Shown here: piece by piece, positions 1 through 8,786 of the stretch
How positions within the stretch are numbered: position 1 is the first letter of the stretch
Layout: each line of letters begins with the position of its first letter
NCBI GenBank assembly: GCA_015232315.1
Contig: JADFZZ010000014.1
Location: 1 to 64,000, forward strand
Direction of reading: 5' to 3'
Source of the DNA: SAR324 cluster bacterium
GTDB lineage: Bacteria; SAR324; NAC60-12
Length of the DNA: 64,000 nucleotides
Program-made: the position numbers and the translations under genes
The notes under the pieces: generated by a model
What the model was told of the DNA's origin: nothing
The model's database searches: none
What the model saw: the letters and a program-made list of their open reading frames with translations, nothing else

Positions 1-1
1 A

Positions 2-247
2 CCGTTTGTGATGAAATACCCCGATATGGGTTACGGCTATCTCATCGAACTCAAATATTTCAAACGGGACGAACTCACCGAGGCCAAACTGAAACAGACG
101 ATCGAGGCGGCGCAGACCCAGTTGCGCCGCTATCTGGCCGACGACCGGCTCAAACACTACCCGCCTCACATCCGTTTCATCGGACTGGTGCTGGTCTATC
201 ACGGTTGGGAACTCGTGTATCGGGGTGCCGTGTCCAACGCCTCGTGA
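2..247 (+). CDS. C-terminal fragment of a PD-(D/E)XK nuclease-like protein (DUF1703 type), cut by the window edge
   Basis: The frame is open from base 2 and no start is needed inside the window, so this is the 3' end of a longer gene. The fragment holds the string YLIELKYFK, the E-x-K part of a PD-(D/E)XK nuclease core, followed by a helix rich in Gln, Arg and Leu and a strand-like stretch ending in GWELVYR. This layout is typical of the C-terminal DUF1703 domain that follows an AAA-ATPase domain in a widespread family of uncertain function, common in accessory DNA. The ATPase part must lie upstream of the window. The fragment is visibly richer in G and C than the genes after it, which may mean recent acquisition. 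The nuclease assignment rests on one motif. Confidence 0.6.
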   Translation, partial: PFVMKYPDMGYGYLIELKYFKRDELTEAKLKQTIEAAQTQLRRYLADDRLKHYPPHIRFIGLVLVYHGWELVYRGAVSNAS

Positions 248-444
248 AAGGACACGCGTTTTCCAAGGAGTTTGCCTTGAAGAGGCTTCATGGGAAAACT
301 GGTTCTGAGAAAATGCTAGACTCTGAATAGTTGCCGCAGTAAATCATTCTTTGCTCAATCAGAATTTAATGATTTGATGCTACACAACACCCTGCTTGTG
401 TAACTCCATGAAAAGATCGGAACATTCCAGCATTACGGCACAAA

Positions 445-3132
445 ATGGCTCATCAACTTGGTTTATTACCCTCTGGCACCCTCCATTGTTTCATTGAAAA
501 TCTCGAGACTCAGACAGAACCGGGTGACCTGGAAACGGTGGCCCGGTTGTTTGCGGAAAACAAAACCAGTGAAGGCCTTTTCACATTGGCGGCCTTGAAA
601 AAGGAGGTCGGTCTTCCGCCAACGTTCCGCTTCTGGCGCAAGTTTTCATCAGAATATATGACACGGCGTTGTCATCGCCCCCTCGAAGAACAACAACGTT
701 CCCTCGACCCACCTAAGGACGGAGAACTTCAACCGTTTATCTACAATCTCCCACCCATGAAAGGAGCGGAGTATATTTCTATCGAAGTCCTCAAAAATAT
801 ATGGGATCAACTGGATCAATGGATTTCGAGTGAAATAGAAACCAATTTTGGGACATTAGCCAGATTTCTGGATAAACGTGCCCCCCATTGGCACCAGGTA
901 GGGCGTGTTTGCTTTCATTTAGCGGAAAATAAAAATGATCCCGATTATCCCTTTGCGTTTATGGCAACCTATTCGCCAGAACTCTCAGAACATGGGACTG
1001 TTCGACACTTGCCCCTGAAACGAGCTCTGGAAGAGTATGCTGGTGCCAAAAACAAAAGACATCTCATCAATCTTTTATCGCCCATACAGTTAGCCTCTGA
1101 ATCCAGTTCTTTGGCCAGAGAACTGGTGGAATCAGGCGATATCTATCATCCTCTCGCCTGGAGACCTCATGAGGCGTATCGTTTTCTCAAGGAATTACCT
1201 GTCTTTGAAACAAGTGGGATCATCAATAAATTGCCGAATTGGTGGAAAAAACGTCCACGCCCTCAAGTCTCAGGGACCATTGGTACAAAATCACCGGGAG
1301 CCGCCCTCAATGCCGCATCCCTGCTGAATTTTCGGGTTGAAGTGACACTGGGCGGAGAAACGCTGACCAGGGAGGAATGGAAAGAAATTCTTGAGTCACA
1401 GGAAGGCTTGGTATTGATTCGGGGGCAATGGGTCGAAGTTGACAAAGAACAACTTCAAGAGGCACTGTCACAATGGGAAAGCATAGAAGCCCAGGCAGAA
1501 AATGAAGGGTTATCCTTCATTGAAGGCATGCGTCTGTTGGCTGGCGCTCCTGTTGATTTGTCTGACAACTCTCGTCGCCCCAGAACCGCCGCATGGGCGT
1601 TTGTTCAAGCAGACGAACAATTACAGCAAATGCTCGCCAAAATGCGGCAACCTGAAACGCTGGATTCCGTATTACCTCAAAAGCAATTGAAGGCCACATT
1701 GCGTCCGTATCAAGAGGTCGGCGTGAAGTGGTTGTGGTACCTGAACCAGCTAGGTTTAGGCGCATGTCTGGCCGACGATATGGGATTGGGCAAAACCATT
1801 CAGGTGATTTCGCTGTTCCTGATTTTAAAACAACAAAAAAAATCGAAACCGTCCCTGCTTGTTCTGCCCACCTCGCTCCTGGGCAACTGGAAAACAGAAC
1901 TGGAACGTTTTGCCCCGTCTCTCAAATGTCTGTTTTTCCATCCCTCACGTGTGAGTAAAGCAGAGATGGATGACCTTGCCCACTCAAAAAAAGTTTCAGA
2001 CTGTGATGTGGTGTTGACCACCTATGGCATGCTGTTACGTCAGGAATGGCTTGAATCCATTTCATGGCGATTGGTGGTGCTGGATGAAGCACAGGCGATC
2101 AAAAATCCGGGAACGAAACAAACTAAAAAAGCCAAGAAACTGAAAGCCGAGTCCAAAATTATTTTAACCGGAACTCCTATTGAAAATCGCCTCTCGGATT
2201 TGTGGTCACTCTATGACTTCATCTGTCCGGGATTGTTAGGTTCCGCAACCCGTTTTAAAGACTATGTCAACCTGCTGGACGCACAGGACAACGCCTCCTA
2301 TGCCCCGTTGAGAAATCTGGTGCAACCCTATATTCTCAGGCGACTCAAAACCGATAAAAGTATTATTTCTGATTTACCTGATAAAACAGAAGTGAATGCC
2401 TATTGTTCTCTGACCAAAGAACAAGCCCGTATTTATCAGCAAACCGTACACGAACTCGCACAGGCACTGCAACAGCAGGATGGCATACAACGACGGGGGA
2501 TAATCCTGGCCTTTCTTTTACGCTTCAAACAAATCTGTAATCATCCCTCTCAACTGTTAGGCGATGGCGTGTATGACCCTCTGAAAAGTGGAAAATTTTC
2601 AAGGTTAGCCGAAATTTCCGAGGAGATCAGTTTGCGTCAGGAAAAGCTGTTGGTGTTTACGCAGTTTCGCGAAATCTGTGATCCACTGGAGTCGTTTTTA
2701 AGCCATTGCTTTGGTCAACCGGGAATAGTTTTGCATGGAGGAACCCCGGCTCAGAAAAGGCAAGCGATGGTGGAATCATTTCAGCAAGAAGAAGGACCGC
2801 CTTTTTTTGTGTTGTCCATCAAAGCCGGAGGGACTGGATTGAATTTGACAGCCGCCTCGCATGTTATCCATTTTGATCGCTGGTGGAATCCCGCTGTAGA
2901 AAATCAAGCCACCGATCGAGCCTTTCGGATTGGCCAAAAAAAGAATGTACTGGTTCATAAATTCATTTGTCCGGGCACCATCGAAGAAAAAATTGATGCC
3001 ATCATTACGGAAAAATCCGCTTTGGCAGATAATTTGCTCGGTGGTGATGGCGCTGAACGGCTATTGACAGAAATGAGCGATCAGGAATTGATTAACATGG
3101 TCACACTCGATCTGGATAAGGCCATGCTGTAG
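445..3132 (+). CDS. SNF2-family helicase/ATPase (HepA/RapA-like) with N-terminal SNF2-associated region
   Basis: This 895-residue protein is a superfamily 2 DNA translocase of the bacterial SNF2 group. The ATP site is clear: Walker A in DMGLGKT at residues 445-451 and the Walker B box DEAQ at 547-550, followed by LTGTPIENR (motif III) and, near the C terminus, HFDRWWNPAVENQATDRAFR, which carries motif VI. The first ~400 residues match in size and position the SNF2-associated domain (DUF3670 type) usual in this family. The SWIM zinc-finger gene starts 21 bp downstream on the same strand; SNF2-SWIM pairs are a recurrent bacterial arrangement and suggest joint action on DNA or transcription complexes. 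The substrate is not known. ATG 445 is the first start in the frame with a family-typical N terminus; no strong Shine-Dalgarno is seen. Confidence 0.93.
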   Translation: MAHQLGLLPSGTLHCFIENLETQTEPGDLETVARLFAENKTSEGLFTLAALKKEVGLPPTFRFWRKFSSEYMTRRCHRPLEEQQRSLDPPKDGELQPFIYNLPPMKGAEYISIEVLKNIWDQLDQWISSEIETNFGTLARFLDKRAPHWHQVGRVCFHLAENKNDPDYPFAFMATYSPELSEHGTVRHLPLKRALEEYAGAKNKRHLINLLSPIQLASESSSLARELVESGDIYHPLAWRPHEAYRFLKELPVFETSGIINKLPNWWKKRPRPQVSGTIGTKSPGAALNAASLLNFRVEVTLGGETLTREEWKEILESQEGLVLIRGQWVEVDKEQLQEALSQWESIEAQAENEGLSFIEGMRLLAGAPVDLSDNSRRPRTAAWAFVQADEQLQQMLAKMRQPETLDSVLPQKQLKATLRPYQEVGVKWLWYLNQLGLGACLADDMGLGKTIQVISLFLILKQQKKSKPSLLVLPTSLLGNWKTELERFAPSLKCLFFHPSRVSKAEMDDLAHSKKVSDCDVVLTTYGMLLRQEWLESISWRLVVLDEAQAIKNPGTKQTKKAKKLKAESKIILTGTPIENRLSDLWSLYDFICPGLLGSATRFKDYVNLLDAQDNASYAPLRNLVQPYILRRLKTDKSIISDLPDKTEVNAYCSLTKEQARIYQQTVHELAQALQQQDGIQRRGIILAFLLRFKQICNHPSQLLGDGVYDPLKSGKFSRLAEISEEISLRQEKLLVFTQFREICDPLESFLSHCFGQPGIVLHGGTPAQKRQAMVESFQQEEGPPFFVLSIKAGGTGLNLTAASHVIHFDRWWNPAVENQATDRAFRIGQKKNVLVHKFICPGTIEEKIDAIITEKSALADNLLGGDGAERLLTEMSDQELINMVTLDLDKAML

Positions 3133-3153
3133 TGTGACACTCGGGAGATTATT

Positions 3154-4161
3154 ATGGGGAATTATTATGGAAGTTGGGGGCGTTATGTCCCTGTTGCGGA
3201 ACGCCGTGCGTCTGCCGCGAAGAAAATGAAACAACTGGAAAAAAAAGGTGAAAAAATTGAGCCTGTCACCATCAACGGACGAAAGATTACGACTACCTTT
3301 TGGGGAAACGCATGGTGTACCCATCTGGAAAAATTCAGTGATTTTGCCAATCGTCTGCCCCGAGGTCGAAGTTATGTAAGGAATGGTTCCGTTTGTCATC
3401 TCTCCATTCAAAAATCCACGATTAACGCAAAAGTCAGCGGCTCCTCATTGTACAACGTCACCATCAAGATCAAACCTCTGCCTCAAAATAAATGGACTGA
3501 CATCAAAAATAAATGCGCGGGTTCCATTGGTTCCATGCTGGAATTGCTACAAGGCAAGTTATCCTCCAATATCATGAAAGTGGTGACCGACAGTGAGAAG
3601 GGATTATTTCCGCTACCCTCGGAAATTGAATTGAAATGTGATTGCCCCGATTGGGCCACGATGTGTAAACATGTCGCCGCGGTTTTATATGGCGTGGGTG
3701 CCAGGCTTGATCAGTCACCGGAACTACTCTTTGTCCTTCGGGAAGTGGATCATGAAGAACTGATTGCTACGGATCTTGGTGTGTCCACTGAACCGTCACG
3801 AAAACGCCAGGTTACCGGAGATCTATCCGCACTCTTCGATGTGGATCTCGAAGACACCCCCTCACCGCAAAAAACAGAAAAAAAGCCTGCAAGGATTACT
3901 AAAACACCCACCAAACCAGCCAAACAGCAACCAGCCTCAACGCTTCCTGCTGATATCACGGCGGCCACCATTCAAAACCTGCGAAGTAAATTTGATATGA
4001 CTCCATCCGAGTTTGCGAAACTCCTCCATGTCTCGCCGCAAACCATTAAAAACTGGGAAAGCAAACCTGGTGTCCTCAATTTACAAATCGCACACCGTTC
4101 AGCACTCAAAGGAGTTTGGAACTGGACTAAAAACAATGCACACCAACAACTCAAAATGTAA
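3154..4161 (+). CDS. SWIM zinc-finger protein with C-terminal XRE-like helix-turn-helix
   Basis: This 335-residue protein has a SWIM zinc finger, CDCPDWATMCKH at residues 162-173, giving the ligand pattern CxCx6CxH (C162, C164, C171, H173). N-terminal to it is the conserved WG..WC.H-type region (TFWGNAWCTHLEKF) seen in SWIM proteins paired with SNF2 ATPases. A Lys/Pro-rich linker at about residues 235-270 leads to a C-terminal helix-turn-helix of the XRE type (MTPSEFAKLLHVSPQTIKNW). Gene order and 21-bp spacing indicate one operon with the SNF2 gene, and a GGGAG ribosome site precedes the ATG. A role as DNA- or partner-binding subunit of the SNF2 translocase is inferred. The HTH at the end is not part of the core SWIM family and looks like a fused DNA-targeting module. 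Confidence 0.85.
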   Translation: MGNYYGSWGRYVPVAERRASAAKKMKQLEKKGEKIEPVTINGRKITTTFWGNAWCTHLEKFSDFANRLPRGRSYVRNGSVCHLSIQKSTINAKVSGSSLYNVTIKIKPLPQNKWTDIKNKCAGSIGSMLELLQGKLSSNIMKVVTDSEKGLFPLPSEIELKCDCPDWATMCKHVAAVLYGVGARLDQSPELLFVLREVDHEELIATDLGVSTEPSRKRQVTGDLSALFDVDLEDTPSPQKTEKKPARITKTPTKPAKQQPASTLPADITAATIQNLRSKFDMTPSEFAKLLHVSPQTIKNWESKPGVLNLQIAHRSALKGVWNWTKNNAHQQLKM

Positions 4162-4166
4162 AAATA

Positions 4167-4189
4167 CTTGTCTGCCGTCCACCGACAAG
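4167..4189. terminator. Possible stem-loop after the SNF2-SWIM operon
   Basis: CTTGTC at 4167-4172 can pair with GACAAG at 4184-4189 around an 11-nt loop, five bases after the SWIM stop codon. No T-run follows directly, so a rho-independent terminator is only a possibility. Confidence 0.25.
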
Positions 4190-4310
4190 ATGCCCCATTT
4201 TACTCTTTAAGTTTATAATCACAGAGTCGCTATTGTGTTGTCGACCACGCCTATGATATATTTTTGATTGAATCACAGAAATTCTTCCATTATCTCTACT
4301 GGCAGGCACT

Positions 4311-7300
4311 ATGAATAAATGGATTGTCTTGTTGATGATTACAGTAAGCTTCATGTTTCAGGGATGCGATGAACCAACGTCAGAGTTTGAACAGGTTCCG
4401 CCCGGTGATGAAGCAAATGAAGATTCTGTCAACGCCGATACTTCTCAGGTCAATGCCAACAGTCCATTTGATGCCATCATACTGATCAACCAGAATGAAG
4501 AAACGACCCGTAAAACAGTGGTCACCCTCCAGTTAAAAGCTAAAGACACTGATAAAATTATCGCTTATCTGGTTTCTGAATCAGAAGATATGGTGTCAAA
4601 CAGTTCCGCTACATGGGAAAAGGTGGATCCAGCTTCCCGGGAACCTGATATTGCTGTTGAATTTACCTTGTCTTCAGCCGCAACCAAAGGCCAGCACTCT
4701 CGCACCGTTTATGCCTGGTTTCAAGACGCGGAAAAAAATATATCACAGACTGTCAGTGATAGCATTGTTCTGGATGTCAATGACATCACACCTCCATCAA
4801 AACCCGCACTACTGATTAACAGCAATGATGAGGAAACCACATCCACACTGGTGAGTGTCTCATTGTCTGCGGAAGATGATGAAGAACTTGTGGGATATTA
4901 TGTGTCTGAATCTTCGACATCGCCAGCAAGCACTGCCAAAGAATGGAGTGTGATTCCCGGTGGAAAAACATGGGCCGCCACCATAAACTTCACTTTGTCC
5001 TCAGTGAATTCTCAGGGAAAGTATAACAAAACGGTTTATGCCTGGTTCAAGGATGCTGCCGGAAATATATCAAGCCATGCCAAAGATTCGATTTCGTTGA
5101 TTGTTAATGAATCCACGCCTCCGTCAAATGCGGCTGTTGCCATTAACAATGGAGCCTCAAGCACAAACAGTACCGATGTAGAATTAAAATTGAGCGCGAC
5201 GGACAATGTGGGGGTTGTGGCCTATTATGCGTCAGAATCAGGCACAACCCCGACCGCCAACGCGCAAGGCTGGATTCAGCTTTCTTCTTTCATCAGCAAC
5301 ACCGCACGGGTCAAATTTTCGCTGTCAACTTCAACAACCCCCGGTAGCTATACCAAAACAGTGTATGTCTGGTATAAAGACGCAGCGGGCAATGTTTCCC
5401 TGACAATCAGTAGCAACATCACACTGGTGGTGAGCGACACAACCGCGCCTGTCAGCAGTTCTTTCATGATCAACAATAATTACGCGGTTGCCAGCACGCC
5501 CAATGTCAGCTTGACGCTGGTCGCTTCAGACAATGTAGGAATCACCGGGTACTATGCCAGTGAATCAGCATCTACCCCCTCTGCTACCGGATCAGGCTGG
5601 ACGGCTTTTGGACCTGATACAAATCTCCAGCTCAATGCGGGATTTTCATTGAATCCCGCAAACAATCCCGGAATACAGACCCGCAGTGTTTATGTGTGGT
5701 ACAAGGACGCGGCCGGAAATGTATCGGCTCCTGCCAGCGATTCCATCTTGTTGGAAACAGCGGATACAACGTCACCGACAAGTCCATCCCTGAGTATCAA
5801 CAACAATGTTTCCAGCACCACAAGTTCCTCAGTCACTTTGTCCCTGTCTGCTGTGGATAATGTGGGTGTCACCCAGTATTATGTTTCCGAATCATCCGTC
5901 ACTCCATCTGTCAATTCCGGAGGATGGTTGACAGCGTCAGGCTCTCCGGCCACTTTTTCTTCGACAGCGGCCTTTTCGCTGTCAACAACCACGGTTGTGG
6001 GAAATTATACCAAAACGGTTTATGCCTGGTACCGTGACTCAGCCGGAAACGTTTCAGCCAGAGCCAGCGACTCCATCACACTGGTTGTCAGTGACACCAC
6101 CGCACCCGACAATCATTCCCTCACAATCAACAGCAATGACGCGTCCACGACATCTACGGCGGTGACACTGAATCTTGCGGCAAAGGACAATGTCGGTGTG
6201 ACCGCCTATTATGCGTCTGAAAGCAGTTCAACGCCTTCAGTTTCAGCCTCAGGTTGGCAAACTGTCAGTTCCTCCACAGATTATTCGGCATCGGTCAGTT
6301 TTACCCTGATTTCACCTGTGATCGCAGGCACATTTACCCGGACAGTGTATGTGTGGTACAAGGATTCTGCCGGCAATATTTCATCCCCTGTCAATGACCA
6401 GATCTCTCTGGTTATTTCTGAAAACACACCGCTGGACGCACTCTATGCCCAGCAATGGCATATCAAAAATACCGGACAGTCCGCCTATGCCAGTGTCAAT
6501 GGAACAAGCGGTGAGGATATCCACATGGCATCAGCCCTCAACAATGGCTATAAAGGCACAGGCGTCAATGTGGCGGTGGTCGATACCGGACTTGAAATCG
6601 CGCATGAAGACCTGACCGCCAATATCATCTCAAGCGGTTCCTGGGATTTTACGGACAATGACACCAACCCGACACCTTCTACAAATGGAGGGGATCATGG
6701 TACCAGTGTTGCCGGATTGATCGGCGCACGGGACAATGCTCTCGGCGGTCGGGGGGTCGCTCCCAGAGTGAATCTGGCAGGCTATAACTATCTGAAATCA
6801 CAATCTACCAGCAACTGGGTTGCTGCACTTGGCGGTACCTCCAGCAATCCAAATTCCGCAACGATGGCCATCTTTAACCAAAGTTATGGCAATTCGACGG
6901 CCTATGATTTCCAGCCGTCGTCTACGATTGAAGCCCAGTACATCAATGGAATCACCAATCTGCGAGGAGGAAAAGGCGCCTTGTATGTCAAGTCCGCGGG
7001 CAATGGATTCAATCAGTTGGGCAGTATGAACTGTAGTTCCGGATTGCCCTGCCAAAATGCCAACATGGACGCTTACAACGCATTGCCTTGGCAGATTGTG
7101 GTGGGCGCTGTGAATGCGGATGGCAAAAAAAGCAGTTATTCGACTCCGGGTTCTGCCCTCTGGGTAAGTGCTCCCGGAGGAGAGTATGGCTATGCGTCTT
7201 CAGGATGTGTTTCAGATGCCTGCAAAGCGGCCATGGTGACCACCGATTTGTCAGGGTGTGACAGCGGTTATGCCACGACGGGTGCATCAGCCAATCCGTT

Positions 7301-8039
7301 TGAGGGAAATACCAATGGACTCAACACCAACTGCAATTACACATCGGTTTTCAATGGAACATCCTCCGCGGCGCCTGTCACTTCGGGAGCTATTGCGTTG
7401 ATTCTGCAGGCAAACACCAACCTGACATGGCGTGATGTGAAACATATCCTTGCGTCCACTTCAGACAAGGTAGATTCAAGCCATGCGGGTAAATTGATCA
7501 CGCTCGGAGAAACCAGCTATCAGGCGGAACTCCCATGGATCACCAATGCCGCAGGATACCACTTTCATAACTGGTATGGCTTTGGACGAGTCAATGTGGA
7601 TGCCGCGATTTCAATGGCAACCAGTTATTCCGTAAACCTGGGAACACGGGTTGCTTGTAACTGGCGAAGCAGTGGAACCCTTGAGCAGGCAATCCCTGAC
7701 GGTAGTGCCACGGGTGCTTCTCACACCATCAATGTCACGGATAATTTGACGATTGAAGCGGTTCAGATCAGAGTGTCTGTCACTCACCCCTACACAGGGG
7801 ATTTGGGGATTGAACTGGTGTCACCTTCTGGAACAAAAAGCATCTTGCTCAATATCCTGAATGGCTTTGCAAATGACACGAATCTCAGTGACATGCTACT
7901 CCTGAGCAACGCTTTTTATGGCGAAGGAAGCTCAGGAAACTGGACAGTCAAAATCATTGATGGTTCTGCGACTGACTCGGGAACATTGACCAACTGGCAG
8001 ATCCATATTCATGGAAGAAACGGTAGTTGTGGAGCCTGA
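4311..8039 (+). CDS. Subtilisin-like (S8) secreted protease, lipoprotein, with six Ig-like repeats and a P domain
   Basis: This 1242-residue protein begins with a signal peptide ending in FQGC (Cys19), a loose lipobox, so it is probably a surface or periplasmic lipoprotein. Residues ~51-707 are six tandem Ig-like repeats of about 109 residues, each ending in a VYVWYKDAAGNVS-type strand. The S8 catalytic domain follows, with Asp758 (VAVVDTGLE), His796 (GGDHGTSVAG) and Ser1018 (FNGTSSAAP), plus the oxyanion Asn in SAGNGF. The last ~120 residues match a proprotein-convertase P domain (QIRVSVTHPYTGDLGIELVS). No prodomain lies between the repeats and the catalytic domain, which starts at once with ALYAQQWHIKNTGQ. 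A prodomain-like protein is encoded 37 bp downstream. The substrate is unknown; adhesion or surface processing is an inference. Confidence 0.93.
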   Translation: MNKWIVLLMITVSFMFQGCDEPTSEFEQVPPGDEANEDSVNADTSQVNANSPFDAIILINQNEETTRKTVVTLQLKAKDTDKIIAYLVSESEDMVSNSSATWEKVDPASREPDIAVEFTLSSAATKGQHSRTVYAWFQDAEKNISQTVSDSIVLDVNDITPPSKPALLINSNDEETTSTLVSVSLSAEDDEELVGYYVSESSTSPASTAKEWSVIPGGKTWAATINFTLSSVNSQGKYNKTVYAWFKDAAGNISSHAKDSISLIVNESTPPSNAAVAINNGASSTNSTDVELKLSATDNVGVVAYYASESGTTPTANAQGWIQLSSFISNTARVKFSLSTSTTPGSYTKTVYVWYKDAAGNVSLTISSNITLVVSDTTAPVSSSFMINNNYAVASTPNVSLTLVASDNVGITGYYASESASTPSATGSGWTAFGPDTNLQLNAGFSLNPANNPGIQTRSVYVWYKDAAGNVSAPASDSILLETADTTSPTSPSLSINNNVSSTTSSSVTLSLSAVDNVGVTQYYVSESSVTPSVNSGGWLTASGSPATFSSTAAFSLSTTTVVGNYTKTVYAWYRDSAGNVSARASDSITLVVSDTTAPDNHSLTINSNDASTTSTAVTLNLAAKDNVGVTAYYASESSSTPSVSASGWQTVSSSTDYSASVSFTLISPVIAGTFTRTVYVWYKDSAGNISSPVNDQISLVISENTPLDALYAQQWHIKNTGQSAYASVNGTSGEDIHMASALNNGYKGTGVNVAVVDTGLEIAHEDLTANIISSGSWDFTDNDTNPTPSTNGGDHGTSVAGLIGARDNALGGRGVAPRVNLAGYNYLKSQSTSNWVAALGGTSSNPNSATMAIFNQSYGNSTAYDFQPSSTIEAQYINGITNLRGGKGALYVKSAGNGFNQLGSMNCSSGLPCQNANMDAYNALPWQIVVGAVNADGKKSSYSTPGSALWVSAPGGEYGYASSGCVSDACKAAMVTTDLSGCDSGYATTGASANPFEGNTNGLNTNCNYTSVFNGTSSAAPVTSGAIALILQANTNLTWRDVKHILASTSDKVDSSHAGKLITLGETSYQAELPWITNAAGYHFHNWYGFGRVNVDAAISMATSYSVNLGTRVACNWRSSGTLEQAIPDGSATGASHTINVTDNLTIEAVQIRVSVTHPYTGDLGIELVSPSGTKSILLNILNGFANDTNLSDMLLLSNAFYGEGSSGNWTVKIIDGSATDSGTLTNWQIHIHGRNGSCGA
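4461..6429 (+). repeat. Six tandem Ig-like repeats (~327 bp each) within the protease gene
   Basis: Repeat units begin near 4461, 4782, 5112, 5440, 5764 and 6097. Each carries a TxPxxxxLxINN start, a central DNVGVTxYYxSES segment, a Trp, then TVYxWYKDAAGNVS and a SDSITLVVSD close. Units 3 to 6 are most alike; units 1 and 2 are diverged and lack the NVG segment. Similar units suggest duplication, and their number may vary between strains. Confidence 0.9.
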
Positions 8040-8076
8040 GTTCATGGGGTCGGATTCAATCAAGAGGGGGATGTTT

Positions 8077-8727
8077 ATGAAATCACAAATCATAATGGTT
8101 TTTGTCGGGTTCATTGCTTTGGCTGGAATTGTATGGGGTGATGAAAACACACCGGATCTGGCTCAAAAAAAAATTGCCAGGGCACCCACTGAGAGGATGC
8201 TGAAGATACAAGCATTGGAGAAGGGACCCGTAGTTGCCGTGGAGCATGAAAATTACTGGATGATGCCTGAATTGAGAGCCACACCTGATAATCCACCGAA
8301 TCTTTTTTTGAAACCAACCACACAATCCCGCACTGAACAGGCGGAATTCAGAAAGTTTCTGGAAAAATCAACATTTGTGGAGCAAAAAGGAAATTTCAAG
8401 GTCTTCTCCCAGATCACCAAGGCGTCACCCATGCGGGTCGAACGGATTTCCGCACGTACCAATTATCCGGTACTTCTCAATCAGCGAACCGGCGTGTTTG
8501 CCATTGTAACCGGCAATGTTCTGGTCAAACTGAAAGAAATGACTCAGGTGGAGCCCCTCGCACAGGAGCATCAACTCAAACTCATCCGCCGGTTTGACGC
8601 GATCCAGACCGCCAGTTATGAGTTTATCGACCAGGACATCCTTCATGCCTTATCCGTTTTGCGGCAGGATGTCCGTGTTGAAGAAGCCAGCCTTGAACTC
8701 ATTGAACATCTACAGATTCCAAATTGA
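8077..8727 (+). CDS. Small exported protein with a subtilase-prodomain-like C-terminal domain
   Basis: The frame is open from 8011, but ATG 8077 is the likely start: it follows AAGAGGGGG at a spacing of 6 and gives a classic signal peptide (MKSQIIMVFVGFIALAGIVW). The mature protein is ~195 residues. Its C-terminal ~75 residues read NVLVKLKEMTQVEPLAQEH, then LKLIRRFDAIQTASYEFI, then ILHALSVLRQDVRVEEASLE. This has the order and spacing of the N-terminal inhibitor/chaperone prodomain of fervidolysin- and Inhibitor_I9-type subtilases (VxVKxK, a Leu-rich helix, L..L..D.RVE.A). The upstream protease lacks such a domain, so this gene may supply it in trans as a folding chaperone or inhibitor. The family match is by eye and has not been searched. 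Confidence 0.6.
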   Translation: MKSQIIMVFVGFIALAGIVWGDENTPDLAQKKIARAPTERMLKIQALEKGPVVAVEHENYWMMPELRATPDNPPNLFLKPTTQSRTEQAEFRKFLEKSTFVEQKGNFKVFSQITKASPMRVERISARTNYPVLLNQRTGVFAIVTGNVLVKLKEMTQVEPLAQEHQLKLIRRFDAIQTASYEFIDQDILHALSVLRQDVRVEEASLELIEHLQIPN

Positions 8728-8786
8728 AACGAGTCACCACCATAGATTAAATTATTTTCTCACACCTGATTTGGGTTTTCCAATTT

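Noticed and set aside
4161-4175. Fifteen-base match between 4161 and 14688 regions
   Set aside because: A match of this length in AT-rich DNA is expected by chance in 64 kb, and flanking sequence does not match.
8011-8076. Longer start of the prodomain-like protein overlapping the protease gene
   Set aside because: The 22 extra residues would precede and mask the signal peptide. ATG 8077 has AAGAGGGGG at spacing 6.
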